Shown here one piece after another: positions 33,450 to 41,903 of a stretch of 47,224 nucleotides of DNA (positions within the stretch are counted from its first letter, which is position 1; each line of letters starts with the position of its first letter). The DNA comes from Anaerolineae bacterium (GTDB lineage Bacteria; Chloroflexota; Anaerolineae; Anaerolineales; Anaerolineaceae), in the NCBI GenBank assembly GCA_013178185.1, contig JABLXC010000014.1, positions 1 through 47,224 of the forward strand. Reading direction: 5' to 3'. Under the pieces are notes generated by a model, which saw only the letters and a list, made by a program, of their open reading frames with translations, made no database searches and was not told the origin of the DNA. The translations under genes were made by a program, and so were the position numbers.

Positions 33450-34175
33450 ATGGAAAAACTCAGGCGGGAAGTTCAAAGGCTGTTCGGAATCCAGCTCACT
33501 GCAAAACAGTTGGGTGCATTCGAAGTATATGAACAGGAATTGACGGATTGGAACTCGCGCTTCAACCTGACGGCAATACGAGATCGCGATAGCATTCGTT
33601 GCAAACATTTCTTGGATTCTTTAAGCTGCACCCTGGTCTTGAAAGACAATCCGCCCAACCGATTAATTGATATTGGAACAGGGGCGGGTTTTCCAGGTAT
33701 TCCTTTGAAAATTATTTATCCCAAGATGTCTTTGGTACTGGTAGATTCGGTAGGGAAAAAAGTAGAATTCTGCCGGCACCTGGTAAACAAGCTTGAACTG
33801 GATCGGGTCGAAATCTTACATAGCCGAGCCGAAGATTTGGGGCAGCTTCCTACCCATCGCGAGCAATTCGATTGGGCTGTAGCGCGAGCCGTTGCAAACT
33901 TGCCGACGCTGGTCGAATATCTTTTGCCTTTGGTCCGGATTGGCGGCGCCATCCTTGCCCAAAAGGGCGAAAACGGCCCAGCCGAAGCCCACGCCGCAGA
34001 GAACGCCACCCGAATGCTGGGCGGAAGACTGCGGCAGCTATATAAAGTAGAGCTGCCAGGCGTTGTAGAAGATCGCTACCTGGTTGTGATTGATAAAATC
34101 GCGGCGACACCGCCTCAATACCCCCGGCGGGCGGGCATACCATCCAAAAACCCTCTGGATCTAACCCCGGTGTGA
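33450..34175 (+). CDS. rsmG: 16S rRNA (guanine-527-N7)-methyltransferase
   Basis: A 241-residue Rossmann-fold methyltransferase. The family start LTAKQLGAFEVYEQELTDWNSRFNLTAI and the SAM-binding motif LIDIGTGAGFPGIPLKI are clear; VLVDSVGKKVEFC and FDWAVARAVANLPTLVEY complete the set. It methylates G527 of 16S rRNA, a modification tied to streptomycin sensitivity. A ~25-residue C-terminal tail rich in Pro/Arg extends past the family end. The last 15 bases overlap the end of the convergent recF gene. Confidence 0.95.
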   Translation: MEKLRREVQRLFGIQLTAKQLGAFEVYEQELTDWNSRFNLTAIRDRDSIRCKHFLDSLSCTLVLKDNPPNRLIDIGTGAGFPGIPLKIIYPKMSLVLVDSVGKKVEFCRHLVNKLELDRVEILHSRAEDLGQLPTHREQFDWAVARAVANLPTLVEYLLPLVRIGGAILAQKGENGPAEAHAAENATRMLGGRLRQLYKVELPGVVEDRYLVVIDKIAATPPQYPRRAGIPSKNPLDLTPV

Positions 34176-35381
34176 TCCATCCTGCAAGCTTACCTGGCCT
34201 GCTTTAACAACCCAGACCGTGCTGTTATGAAGAAACTCATCGTCAAAAAAGTGCAAATCAGTGGTGGTGAGAAGCGCTTGTTCGGACTCTTCTAAAAATT
34301 CGAGCAGACGCCTTCGCCTGATTTTATCGAGCTCCGCTAAAAATTCATCCAACAATAAAACAGGCCAGTAGCCAGTTTTTTGTTTCAGCCACTTCACTTC
34401 AGCCAGTTTAAGCGACAGCAACGCTGTTCGCGTTTGTCCGCGCGACCCATAATTGCCCAGGTCAATCCCATTTCCAAGGATTCTTAGTTCGTCTCGGTGT
34501 GGGCCGATAGTGGTGACGCCACGATTGATCTCCTCGCGGGATAGCGCCCGGAGACGATTGGAAAAACCCTGCCGGATATCTTCCAGGCTGATCCCGGTTC
34601 GCAACACTGGGGTATCTAACCGCAAGGAGTACTGCCCTTCCTGGCTGGGCAGCGGGTCGTAAGCAGGCTGGTAACTCAAGCGGAGCACCTCTTTTTCATC
34701 GGTGAGATGCTCGTGGATTTGGATTGCAATCCTCTCCAATTCTGCAATCGCAGAAATCCGTGTATGGATCAACCTGGCGCCTTTTTCCACAAGCAGTTCA
34801 TCCCAATATTGCAACTGAGCAGCGTCTCCGCCTCTTTCTGAAAGTCGCTTGAGAAGCGCATTGCGTTGTGCCAATACTTGATGATATTCTCCAAGAACAC
34901 GGGCGTAACCTGGCAAAGCCTGTGCAATGGTTAAGTTGAGATATCTCCTTCGTTCTTCCGGCGCGCCTTCGATAATACTCATCATGCGCGGCAAAAAGAT
35001 GACAGCGTTAAAGTGTCCTAACGCCTCCTGGGCAGTTCTCTTAACTCCATCTACTAGAATTTCTTTTCGAATCCGCACGCTACCATTTCCAGCATTCTCC
35101 TGAATCAACCGGACTTCCATCTTATGTTGTTTTTCGCCCCGGTAATATTCAGCGACTATTCGGGTTACACTCAAAGGGGAACCGGCCGCGTTAAAATTTA
35201 TGAGCTGGCGGTCAGTTTGAGCAAAGAAGGAAGTAAATGTTGCTAAAAAATAAATCGATTCTAAAAACGAGGTTTTTCCTTGGGCATTATCCCCAAGAAG
35301 CAAAAGAATCCGCCGGGGCACATCCAGGTCCAGGCGGGAAAAAGAGCGAAAGTCCGTCAGTGATATATGCGTCAGGTGCAT
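34161..35381 (-). CDS. recF: DNA replication and repair protein RecF
   Basis: A 406-residue SMC-like ATPase that loads RecA at gaps. Walker A is GDNAQGKT (30-37), the signature region is SRGQTRTALLSLKLAEVKWL, and Walker B is PVLLLDEFLAELDKIRRRRLLEFL. The N-terminal MHLTHISLTDFRSFSRLDLD is typical. It lies seven bases after def on the same strand, so it is co-transcribed with def and the cyclic-nucleotide-binding gene rather than with dnaA-dnaN as in many bacteria. It ends in a 15-base tail-to-tail overlap with rsmG. Confidence 0.95.
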   Translation of the reverse strand: MHLTHISLTDFRSFSRLDLDVPRRILLLLGDNAQGKTSFLESIYFLATFTSFFAQTDRQLINFNAAGSPLSVTRIVAEYYRGEKQHKMEVRLIQENAGNGSVRIRKEILVDGVKRTAQEALGHFNAVIFLPRMMSIIEGAPEERRRYLNLTIAQALPGYARVLGEYHQVLAQRNALLKRLSERGGDAAQLQYWDELLVEKGARLIHTRISAIAELERIAIQIHEHLTDEKEVLRLSYQPAYDPLPSQEGQYSLRLDTPVLRTGISLEDIRQGFSNRLRALSREEINRGVTTIGPHRDELRILGNGIDLGNYGSRGQTRTALLSLKLAEVKWLKQKTGYWPVLLLDEFLAELDKIRRRRLLEFLEESEQALLTTTDLHFFDDEFLHNSTVWVVKAGQVSLQDGSHRG

Positions 35382-35388
35382 TTAGCCC

Positions 35389-35898
35389 TTATTCAATCAC
35401 CTCAACTTCCTCATCTTCTCTTGGCTGCCAGACGCGCGTAGCTCTGTCAGGGTATAAGATCCCCTCTAAGTGGTCAATTTCATGCTGGAAGATGCGCGCC
35501 AGCCATCCTTCCGCCTTAATTCGCAAGGGTTTCCTCGCCCGATTCAGTCCCTTAACCAAGATCATCTTGTGGCGCTCTACCTCTCCAACCAGACCAGGCA
35601 AGGAAAGGCAGGCTTCAACAGCGCTCACCTTCTCTTGTGATGCTTCAACAATCTCCGGGTTGGCGACCACATATAATTTTTTGGGGGCTTCCTCATTATT
35701 TTCGTCGCCGAACTCGACCACAATCAGGCGTTCAGAAACTCCTATTTGAGGAGCAGCCAATCCAACGCCCGGTGCAGCGCGCATCGTCTCTACCATGTCG
35801 TTCACCAGGGTTGAAAATTCCTTATCGAAGTGGGTCACTTTATGAGCTTTCCGGCGTAATACCGGATCTGGTAAAGTCACAATTTCTCGAATAGCCAC
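35389..35898 (-). CDS. def: Peptide deformylase
   Basis: A 169-residue Fe2+/Zn2+ metalloprotease that removes the formyl group from new proteins. All three motifs are present: GVGLAAPQIG (44-53), EACLS (95-99, metal Cys) and HEIDH (139-143, metal His and catalytic Glu). The second motif is E-A-C-L-S rather than the common E-G-C-L-S. The start is a GTG at 35898 with AGGAAG upstream; a TTG seven codons earlier lacks one. It sits between the cyclic-nucleotide-binding gene (51-base gap) and recF (7-base gap). Confidence 0.95.
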   Translation of the reverse strand: MAIREIVTLPDPVLRRKAHKVTHFDKEFSTLVNDMVETMRAAPGVGLAAPQIGVSERLIVVEFGDENNEEAPKKLYVVANPEIVEASQEKVSAVEACLSLPGLVGEVERHKMILVKGLNRARKPLRIKAEGWLARIFQHEIDHLEGILYPDRATRVWQPREDEEVEVIE

Positions 35899-35949
35899 TG
35901 TTTCACTTCCTGTTTCCAAACCAATAATTTTTTCGTCTTTTGGCCTATT

Positions 35950-37617
35950 TTACCCCGAAACGCTTTCGGTGGAAGAAGGATTTTGACCGGTTTTACCCTC
36001 TTGCTGGATGTGATGATAAGCCTCAATCCAATCGCCAAGCCTCGTTTTTTCCTCTGCGAGAGCCTCCTGCTTTTCTCGGTAGTCCCTTTCCGCAATCCGG
36101 TGAAACAAATCGCGCTGAATTTCAGCCGGGTTAAAAACATTATCAAAAGTCAACTCAGCATCCCCAACCCGGATGAACACCGTCCCGAAATTAAGCAAAA
36201 GACCCAGAATTCCCTTTCGCTTGAACTCAATACTTTGAATATTTTTCAATGGTGCTGCCTGTCGTTCCTCTCTTCCAAGAGGTTTTTTATAAACATCCAC
36301 TACCTGGTCCGGCGTCACCACGTAATAATCGTTGCGCCAGTCAGCGTATTCATAAATCCAGCCCAAAAACGCGATCACCGCCAGGATCATCGCCAGCGCA
36401 GCAAAAACAGTGACCGGTAAAACTTGCAAGATATTCGAAATCCGCAACATAAAAGCGATAAAAACTCCAATCAGAACAATTGTCGGCAGACACAACTTTA
36501 GAAAAAGGATAAACCAGTGCGTCCGATAAGTAATCTTTGGCCCTTCCTCAAACCGCATTCGAAACATATTCGCCAACATAACTTGCAGTTTTCCAGGCTT
36601 CACCTGATGAGTAATTTCTTCAAGTTTGGGTCCGTTTCCTTGAAGCGGTTGAACGTTGAGACGATTTCGGATAAGACTATCCAGCTCCTTCTTTTCCACC
36701 TGCCTTCGCCTGAGAAAAGCCCTCTCGCTTTCAGCCAAAACAATGGCTGCCGCTTCTTCAGGTCGGTTAAGACTTCGGAGGATGACCAACCCTGCATAGG
36801 TAGAGGCAATCACATTCCCATAGCCCAACCACCTGCCAAGCAAGCTCGTAGCAGTATCAACTTTCAGCACCGCATTCATAGGGGCTTCCTGCCGGCTATC
36901 ATAGAGCAAAACCACTTTTTCTTGAAACACAACCCGCTGGTTGGTCACGATGGAGTAATCATTTGTCCAATCCAGATAAACCCACCCGCAAGCAAGGAGC
37001 GCAAGCAATAACCCGCCCCCAAAGACAGAACCAAGAACCAGGGGGTTAATCCCCAAAAGCATGACAAACGCCAGCATCAGAAAACAGGCAATTGCCGCTG
37101 TAAGGGGGAAAATGAGGTTAAAAAACAGAAAAGCATTATGGCGTCTGGAAATAAAATAGATCACCTCATCCACCCCCATCCAATCCAGGCGGACCCGCCG
37201 CGCCTGTTGGTAACTATCAAACATTGTCAAAAGCCCTCGTTGAAACCAGAGGAATTTCGACGCCAATTCAACCAGAACGTCCTTTCGAAAAACCAATACG
37301 GCAGAATCCCTCATCGCTACAGCCGTGGCCCGGTATCTGCCATCCTTTTCGAACAACTCAAATCCAAAAAAATCCCCAGAACTTAGTCTGACAGCGGGTT
37401 TACTGCCCGAATCGAAGCCACGCTGTAATTCAATCTGTCCGCTCTGAACCATATAGAGGGCGCCGCATTCCTCACCTTCCTTGTAAATGATTTCTCCGGC
37501 GTGACACTCTATCACATTACAGTAAGAGATGATCTCCTGAAGATACCGTTCTTCCTTGCGGTGGAATGGATAAACCATCTTCAAGACTTCAAGAATATCT
37601 TTTCGATCCACACTCAT
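35950..37617 (-). CDS. Cyclic-nucleotide-binding protein with two membrane/bPH modules
   Basis: A 555-residue protein. Residues ~15-130 form a CAP/PKA-type cyclic-nucleotide-binding domain (GEIIYKEGEECGALYMVQSGQIELQRG, later GDFFGFELF and RATAVAMRDSAVLVF). Two copies of a module follow. Copy one has two membrane helices (~161-213) and a bacterial PH domain beginning DWTNDYSIVTNQRVV (217-230). Copy two has helices ~367-422 and a PH domain beginning DWRNDYYVVTPDQVV (426-440). A charged tail closes it. The duplication is evident from the shared W-x-N-D-Y-x-x-V-T start and the APxxxV/I continuation. Function unknown; a signal-sensing membrane scaffold is a guess. TATACT nine bases before the ATG could be a -10, which would again give a nearly leaderless mRNA. 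First gene before def and recF. Confidence 0.78.
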   Translation of the reverse strand: MSVDRKDILEVLKMVYPFHRKEERYLQEIISYCNVIECHAGEIIYKEGEECGALYMVQSGQIELQRGFDSGSKPAVRLSSGDFFGFELFEKDGRYRATAVAMRDSAVLVFRKDVLVELASKFLWFQRGLLTMFDSYQQARRVRLDWMGVDEVIYFISRRHNAFLFFNLIFPLTAAIACFLMLAFVMLLGINPLVLGSVFGGGLLLALLACGWVYLDWTNDYSIVTNQRVVFQEKVVLLYDSRQEAPMNAVLKVDTATSLLGRWLGYGNVIASTYAGLVILRSLNRPEEAAAIVLAESERAFLRRRQVEKKELDSLIRNRLNVQPLQGNGPKLEEITHQVKPGKLQVMLANMFRMRFEEGPKITYRTHWFILFLKLCLPTIVLIGVFIAFMLRISNILQVLPVTVFAALAMILAVIAFLGWIYEYADWRNDYYVVTPDQVVDVYKKPLGREERQAAPLKNIQSIEFKRKGILGLLLNFGTVFIRVGDAELTFDNVFNPAEIQRDLFHRIAERDYREKQEALAEEKTRLGDWIEAYHHIQQEGKTGQNPSSTESVSG

Positions 37618-37708
37618 ATTTTAAGTATATCTCAGGCAAAACAAGATGGGTAGCAAAACAAGCAAGCCTCAAAAAGGCTAAAACCGCCGCCCAATAGGCT
37701 AACAGGCC

Positions 37709-37741
37709 AAAAAAAAAGCCGGCAGAAAATTCTGCCGGCTT
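37709..37741 (-). terminator. clpC terminator
   Basis: AAGCCGGCAGAA (37716-37727) pairs with TTCTGCCGGCTT (37730-37741), 12 perfect pairs around a two-base gap that must open as part of the loop. Nine T follow on the minus strand (37717-37709). It lies just after the clpC stop. The ~90 bases from here to the next gene hold nothing else I can name. Confidence 0.93.
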
Positions 37742-37747
37742 TTTGAA

Positions 37748-40198
37748 CTATTTCTTCTTTTTTACCGAATTTTCTTTCTTGAAGGTTAATTTGCCGTCCT
37801 CGACATCAACGAGCACCGTATCGCCAGAGGCGAATTCACCGGATAATAAGCGCACCGATAACGGGCTTTCGACATGCTTTTGCAATGCACGCCTTAAGGG
37901 TCGCGCGCCAAAATTGGGGTCATATCCTTCTTCTGCCAGCCAGTCTCTCGCTGCATCGGAGAGCTGAACGGTCAACCCGTGTTCCAAAAGCCGCGTTTGC
38001 ACTTCTTTCATCTGAAGGTCAACAATTTCCTTCATTTGCTCCAGCGTGAGGGGAGAGAACATGATAATCTCATCGATTCTGTTCAAAAATTCCGGCCTAA
38101 AAGTGCTCTTGAGCGCCTTATCAATTTTTTCATGAATTTCACGCTCTTCACCGCTTTCACCCTTCTGCAAAAAGCCCAAACTGCCGCTCTTGCGGACAAA
38201 CTCGGTCCCCAGGTTGCTGGTCATGATCAAAACCGTGTTGCGAAAATCAACAACCTGCCCCTGGCCATCCGTCAGACGTCCATCATCAAGGATCTGTAAT
38301 AAAGCATTCCAGACCTCCGGGTGCGCCTTTTCAATCTCATCAAAAAGGATAACCCGGTACGGGCGCCTTCGAACCGCTTCTGTCAACTGGCCGCCTTCTT
38401 CATAACCCACATAACCTGGAGGAGCGCCAAACAGTCGAGAAACCGTATGCTGTTCTCGATATTCGCTCATATCCAGGCGAACCAGGGCGTCTTCATCATC
38501 AAACAAGAATTCAGCCAGCGCCTTCGCAAGTTCAGTTTTTCCAACTCCTGATGGCCCAATAAAGATAAATGACCCAATAGGGCGCCGCGGGTCCTTCAGT
38601 CCTGATCTTGCCCTTCGAATAGCATCCGAGATTGCATGGATGGCTTCTTCTTGTCCAATAATCCGTTCATGCAGGCGGTCTTCCATCTGCAATAGACGCT
38701 CAGCTTCGGTTTCCATCATTTGGCTCACCGGAATGCCAGTCCATTGTGCGACTACCTGCGCGATGTCGTTTACGTCCACTACTTCATCTAGCTTGTGTTC
38801 AACCTCCCATTTGTCCCTCAGTTCATTGAAGGTCTCTTCTGTCCGCAGCCGCTCGGCCTTCATTCGTGCCGCTCGCTCATAATCCCGTTCCAGACCTGCC
38901 TGTTCTTCCTCTGCCTTCAAACGTTCAATTTCGCTCTTCATCTGCTTAAGTTCGGATGGCAGCGAATAAAGCGCCACGCGCAATTTAGCAGCAGCTTCAT
39001 CCATCAAATCAATCGCTTTATCCGGTAAGCGCCGGTCGGTTACATACCGTGTAGAAAGACGTGCAGCCGCAACAAGCGCTTCATCCGAAAAATGAACTTT
39101 ATGATGCGCTTCATAACGGTCTCTTAGCCCTTCAAGCATCTTGATGGTATCTTCAACACTGGGTTCCTCTACATAAACCGGGGCGAATCGCCGTTCTAGA
39201 GCAGCATCTTTCTCAATAAACTTGTGATATTCGTCCAACGTTGTCGCGCCGATGCACTGAAGTTCACCACGCGCCAGAGCGGGTTTTAACATATTGGATG
39301 CATCCATTGCTCCTTGCGCTGCTCCCGCCCCTACCACTGTGTGAAGTTCATCAATGAACAAGATAATTTCACCCTCGGCGCGCTGCACTTCTTCAATAGC
39401 CGCCTTAAGCCTCTCCTCAAACTCGCCGCGAAACCGGGAGCCAGCGATCATCGCGCTGAGATCCAGCGCAATAACGCGCTTGCCCATCAATATTTCCGGC
39501 ACGTCATTCGAAGCAATTTTTTGCGCCAGGCCTTCCACAATGGCCGTTTTCCCCACACCCGCTTCGCCAATCAGGACCGGATTGTTTTTTGTCCGGCGGG
39601 AAAGAATTTGCATCACGCGCAGGATCTCGGTATCTCGTCCAATCACCGGATCCAGCTTTCCTTCTCTAGACTGCTGCGTCAGATCGCGGGAATATTTTTC
39701 AAGGGTGCGGTATCGCGTCTCCGCCTGTGGATCTGTCACCCGCTGGCCACCGCGCATTTGCAAGATGGCATCATAGACGCGTTCGCGCGTCAAACCGGCT
39801 CCTTCTAGCAAACGAGCAGCCGGCGTATTTCTTTCACTTAATATCGCCAGAAAGATGTGTTCCGTGGAAATGTATTCGTCTTTTAATTTAGAAGCCTCTT
39901 CATTCGCCAGGTCAACGATTCGTTTAACGCGAGGTGTAATGAAGATCTGGCCGGCCCCCCCGCCAAAGATACTGGCCTTGGGGCTGGTGCGCAAAATATA
40001 ATCCAGGCGTTCAGAAACTACCTGCGGATCGACTTTTAGGATTTCCAAAATTTGCGGAATAACCCCCTGCGGCTGTTCGATCAACGCCAGCAAGATATGT
40101 TCCGTATCAATCTGATTATGCCCATAACGTTGGATGATCTCCGCGGCTTTTTGGGCAGCTTCTTGCGCCCGTTCGGTAAATCGGTCAAATCGCATCAT
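37748..40198 (-). CDS. clpC: ATP-dependent Clp protease ATPase, ClpC type
   Basis: An 816-residue Hsp100 unfoldase. It has a double Clp-N repeat (1-145), first AAA+ (Walker A GEAGVGKT near 211; [21 protein letters not shown]), a short middle domain, and a second AAA+ ([17 protein letters not shown] near 545). The middle domain is too short for ClpB and contains the UVR-like stretch of ClpC. SLGFLQ near the ClpP-contact loop (L-G-F) supports partnering with ClpP. C-terminal D2-small domain ends in [10 protein letters not shown]. Two adjacent ATGs start it. No CtsR or CIRCE operator is seen upstream. Confidence 0.94.
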   Translation of the reverse strand: MMRFDRFTERAQEAAQKAAEIIQRYGHNQIDTEHILLALIEQPQGVIPQILEILKVDPQVVSERLDYILRTSPKASIFGGGAGQIFITPRVKRIVDLANEEASKLKDEYISTEHIFLAILSERNTPAARLLEGAGLTRERVYDAILQMRGGQRVTDPQAETRYRTLEKYSRDLTQQSREGKLDPVIGRDTEILRVMQILSRRTKNNPVLIGEAGVGKTAIVEGLAQKIASNDVPEILMGKRVIALDLSAMIAGSRFRGEFEERLKAAIEEVQRAEGEIILFIDELHTVVGAGAAQGAMDASNMLKPALARGELQCIGATTLDEYHKFIEKDAALERRFAPVYVEEPSVEDTIKMLEGLRDRYEAHHKVHFSDEALVAAARLSTRYVTDRRLPDKAIDLMDEAAAKLRVALYSLPSELKQMKSEIERLKAEEEQAGLERDYERAARMKAERLRTEETFNELRDKWEVEHKLDEVVDVNDIAQVVAQWTGIPVSQMMETEAERLLQMEDRLHERIIGQEEAIHAISDAIRRARSGLKDPRRPIGSFIFIGPSGVGKTELAKALAEFLFDDEDALVRLDMSEYREQHTVSRLFGAPPGYVGYEEGGQLTEAVRRRPYRVILFDEIEKAHPEVWNALLQILDDGRLTDGQGQVVDFRNTVLIMTSNLGTEFVRKSGSLGFLQKGESGEEREIHEKIDKALKSTFRPEFLNRIDEIIMFSPLTLEQMKEIVDLQMKEVQTRLLEHGLTVQLSDAARDWLAEEGYDPNFGARPLRRALQKHVESPLSVRLLSGEFASGDTVLVDVEDGKLTFKKENSVKKKK

Positions 40199-40268
40199 CG
40201 GCGTTTATTCCCTTTCAGTCAGCGTCATTCCTGGCGCTGGAGAAAAACAATCATTCTATACTTTGGGC

Positions 40269-40297
40269 ATTATAGCATTCTAAGTATTAATATTACA
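40269..40297 (-). promoter_or_regulatory. Probable clpC promoter
   Basis: On the minus strand TATAAT (40274-40269) with a weak -35 TGTAAT (40297-40292) at 17 bases. The stretch 40300-40432 is AT-rich and then has a small GC patch; no promoter for the GNAT gene on the + strand stands out. Confidence 0.5.
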
Positions 40298-40432
40298 GGA
40301 ATTATCTATAAGAAGTATATAAGAAACAGGCTGGTTTTTCACAGGATTTCATTCAAGCATAAAATCTGAAATGCGCGGCCGAAGCCCCGCATCCATACTC
40401 AAAGTTGGATGTAAAATAATAAGGTGGGCAGG

Positions 40433-41389
40433 ATGATCAGCATTCAATCCCAACATCTACGCCGGGTAGATATTCGGCGCGATCTTCTTCCGGTCGCCGA
40501 CCTGATCGAGCTTTGTTTTGGCAGCCAGATGGATAAGGATGGGCGAGAATACGTCCAGCAAATCCGTCGCGCCGCCAAAGACAGTCGTTACCTGCGCTGG
40601 ATGCCGGGTGCTGGCGAACAAGTTTCATTACCCTTGCATGGCTATGTCTGGGAAGAAGGGAACAGAATTGTCGGCAATTTAACGCTGATCCCAAATTATT
40701 ACAAAGGCTGCTGGTATTACCTGATCGCGAACGTGGCGGTACACCCAGATTTTCGCAGGCGCGGCATTGCGCGCCAGTTGACAGAAACCGCGCTCCACCA
40801 CGTGCGGGATCATAACGCTCACGCTGCCTGGCTGCATGTCCGCGAGGATAACTTCGCCGCGCAAGAACTATACCGTTCCCTTGGCATGGTGGAGCGAGTC
40901 CGTCGCACAACCTGGTGTAGCAGCAGTGACATCCCTCCCGAAACACCCCCAAAAGAAATCACGATCACCCGGCGCGTCAAATCGCATTGGCGCTTTCAAA
41001 ACCAGTGGTTGGATACCGTCTACCCTCAAGAAATCGTCTGGAATATGCCGCTTCAACCTTCCCGGTTCAATCCCGGTCTATGGGCAGGTTTTATACGCTT
41101 TCTCAATAATGAACAAATCCAGCACTGGTCGGCCTTGTATCGGGATGAATTAGCCGGTGTTGTCACCTGGGAACCCAGCCGCCATTCCGCAGATACACTC
41201 TGGCTTGCTGTCAACCCCCAAATTGAACAGGAAGCAATTCAGGCGTTATTAACCTACCTCCGGCAAACTTTTTCCTTAGGACATCCTCTTCAAACAAACT
41301 ACCCGGCTGGCCGGGCAGAAAACGCCTTTCACCAGGCAGGATTTGGAAAAGCAAACACATTAATCTGGATGGAAATGAAATTCAGATAG
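40433..41389 (+). CDS. GNAT family acetyltransferase with unassigned C-terminal half
   Basis: A 318-residue protein. The N-terminal half is a GNAT domain: motif A reads NVAVHPDFRRRGIARQLTETAL (~100-121) with the R-R-x-G-I-A pyrophosphate loop, and ENFAAQELYRSLGM (close variant: DNFAAQELYRSLGMVERVRR) is motif B. The C-terminal ~150 residues also contain a partial acetyltransferase-like layout (LAGVVTWEPSRHSADTLWLAVNP, QALLTYLRQTF) but lack a clear acetyl-CoA loop, so it may be a two-domain GNAT with one dead copy. The start is the ATG at 40433 within AAGGTGGGCAGGATG; a GTG three codons earlier is less likely. Substrate unknown. Confidence 0.78.
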   Translation: MISIQSQHLRRVDIRRDLLPVADLIELCFGSQMDKDGREYVQQIRRAAKDSRYLRWMPGAGEQVSLPLHGYVWEEGNRIVGNLTLIPNYYKGCWYYLIANVAVHPDFRRRGIARQLTETALHHVRDHNAHAAWLHVREDNFAAQELYRSLGMVERVRRTTWCSSSDIPPETPPKEITITRRVKSHWRFQNQWLDTVYPQEIVWNMPLQPSRFNPGLWAGFIRFLNNEQIQHWSALYRDELAGVVTWEPSRHSADTLWLAVNPQIEQEAIQALLTYLRQTFSLGHPLQTNYPAGRAENAFHQAGFGKANTLIWMEMKFR

Positions 41390-41445
41390 CCTTCGCGAAA
41401 CTTCTAGAACAGTCCTTCGTAAATAGTGTTGGAAAGGAGTTCACT

Positions 41446-41829
41446 ATGAAGAAGTTTCTTTTACGATTGCTCATTAACGCCGCGGCTTTATATGTAGCTA
41501 TCTTTTTTCTTAATGGGCGAGGGATTATCCCTCAAAGCACTGATTGGGTTTCGCTGCTCTGGCTTGCCTTGATCTTTGGGCTGGTCAATGCCATTCTGCG
41601 CCCCCTATTGATCATTGTAGGTTGTCCCTTCATCATCCTCACCCTCGGGTTAGGGACGGTTTTGATCAATACCTTGCTGTTCTATCTGGCCGGTGAAATC
41701 GGAACTAGGTTTGGCGTTGGATTCACGGTTACCGGATTTTGGCCGGCGCTCTTCGGTGCGTTAATCGTCAGCATTGTCAGTTTTGTTCTAAGTTCTGTCT
41801 TCAAAGAAAGAAAGCATCGCTCCCGTTAG
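41446..41829 (+). CDS. Four-helix membrane protein of the phage-holin superfamily (PF04020 type)
   Basis: A 127-residue protein with four hydrophobic segments: LLRLLINAAALYVAIFFL, WVSLLWLALIFGLVNAIL, IIVGCPFIILTLGLGTVLINTLLFYLAG, and WPALFGALIVSIVSFVLSSVF. The FGLVNAILRPLLIIVGCPFIILTLG core is the family's hallmark. Despite the superfamily name most members are ordinary chromosomal genes of unknown role; nothing phage-related is nearby. GGAAAGGAG gives a strong ribosome-binding site. It follows the GNAT gene by 56 bases and is probably co-transcribed. Confidence 0.85.
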   Translation: MKKFLLRLLINAAALYVAIFFLNGRGIIPQSTDWVSLLWLALIFGLVNAILRPLLIIVGCPFIILTLGLGTVLINTLLFYLAGEIGTRFGVGFTVTGFWPALFGALIVSIVSFVLSSVFKERKHRSR

Positions 41830-41848
41830 CGCCCCCTCCTGGATGAAT

Positions 41849-41885
41849 CCGCGATGTTTGTGGGTTGTACCCACAAACATCGCGG
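41849..41885. terminator. 16-pair inverted repeat between convergent genes
   Basis: CCGCGATGTTTGTGGG (41849-41864) pairs perfectly with CCCACAAACATCGCGG (41870-41885) around a five-base loop. It lies between the ends of the holin-superfamily gene (+) and the Agl23-type gene (-). The stem is very stable but neither side has a good T-run (only CGATTT on +). A bidirectional transcript end is the likeliest use. Confidence 0.6.
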
Positions 41886-41903
41886 CGATTTAAGATGCAC
41901 ATT

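Noticed and set aside
41446-41829. Holin-superfamily gene as a prophage sign
   Set aside because: Family members are mostly ordinary chromosomal genes and no other phage gene is nearby.
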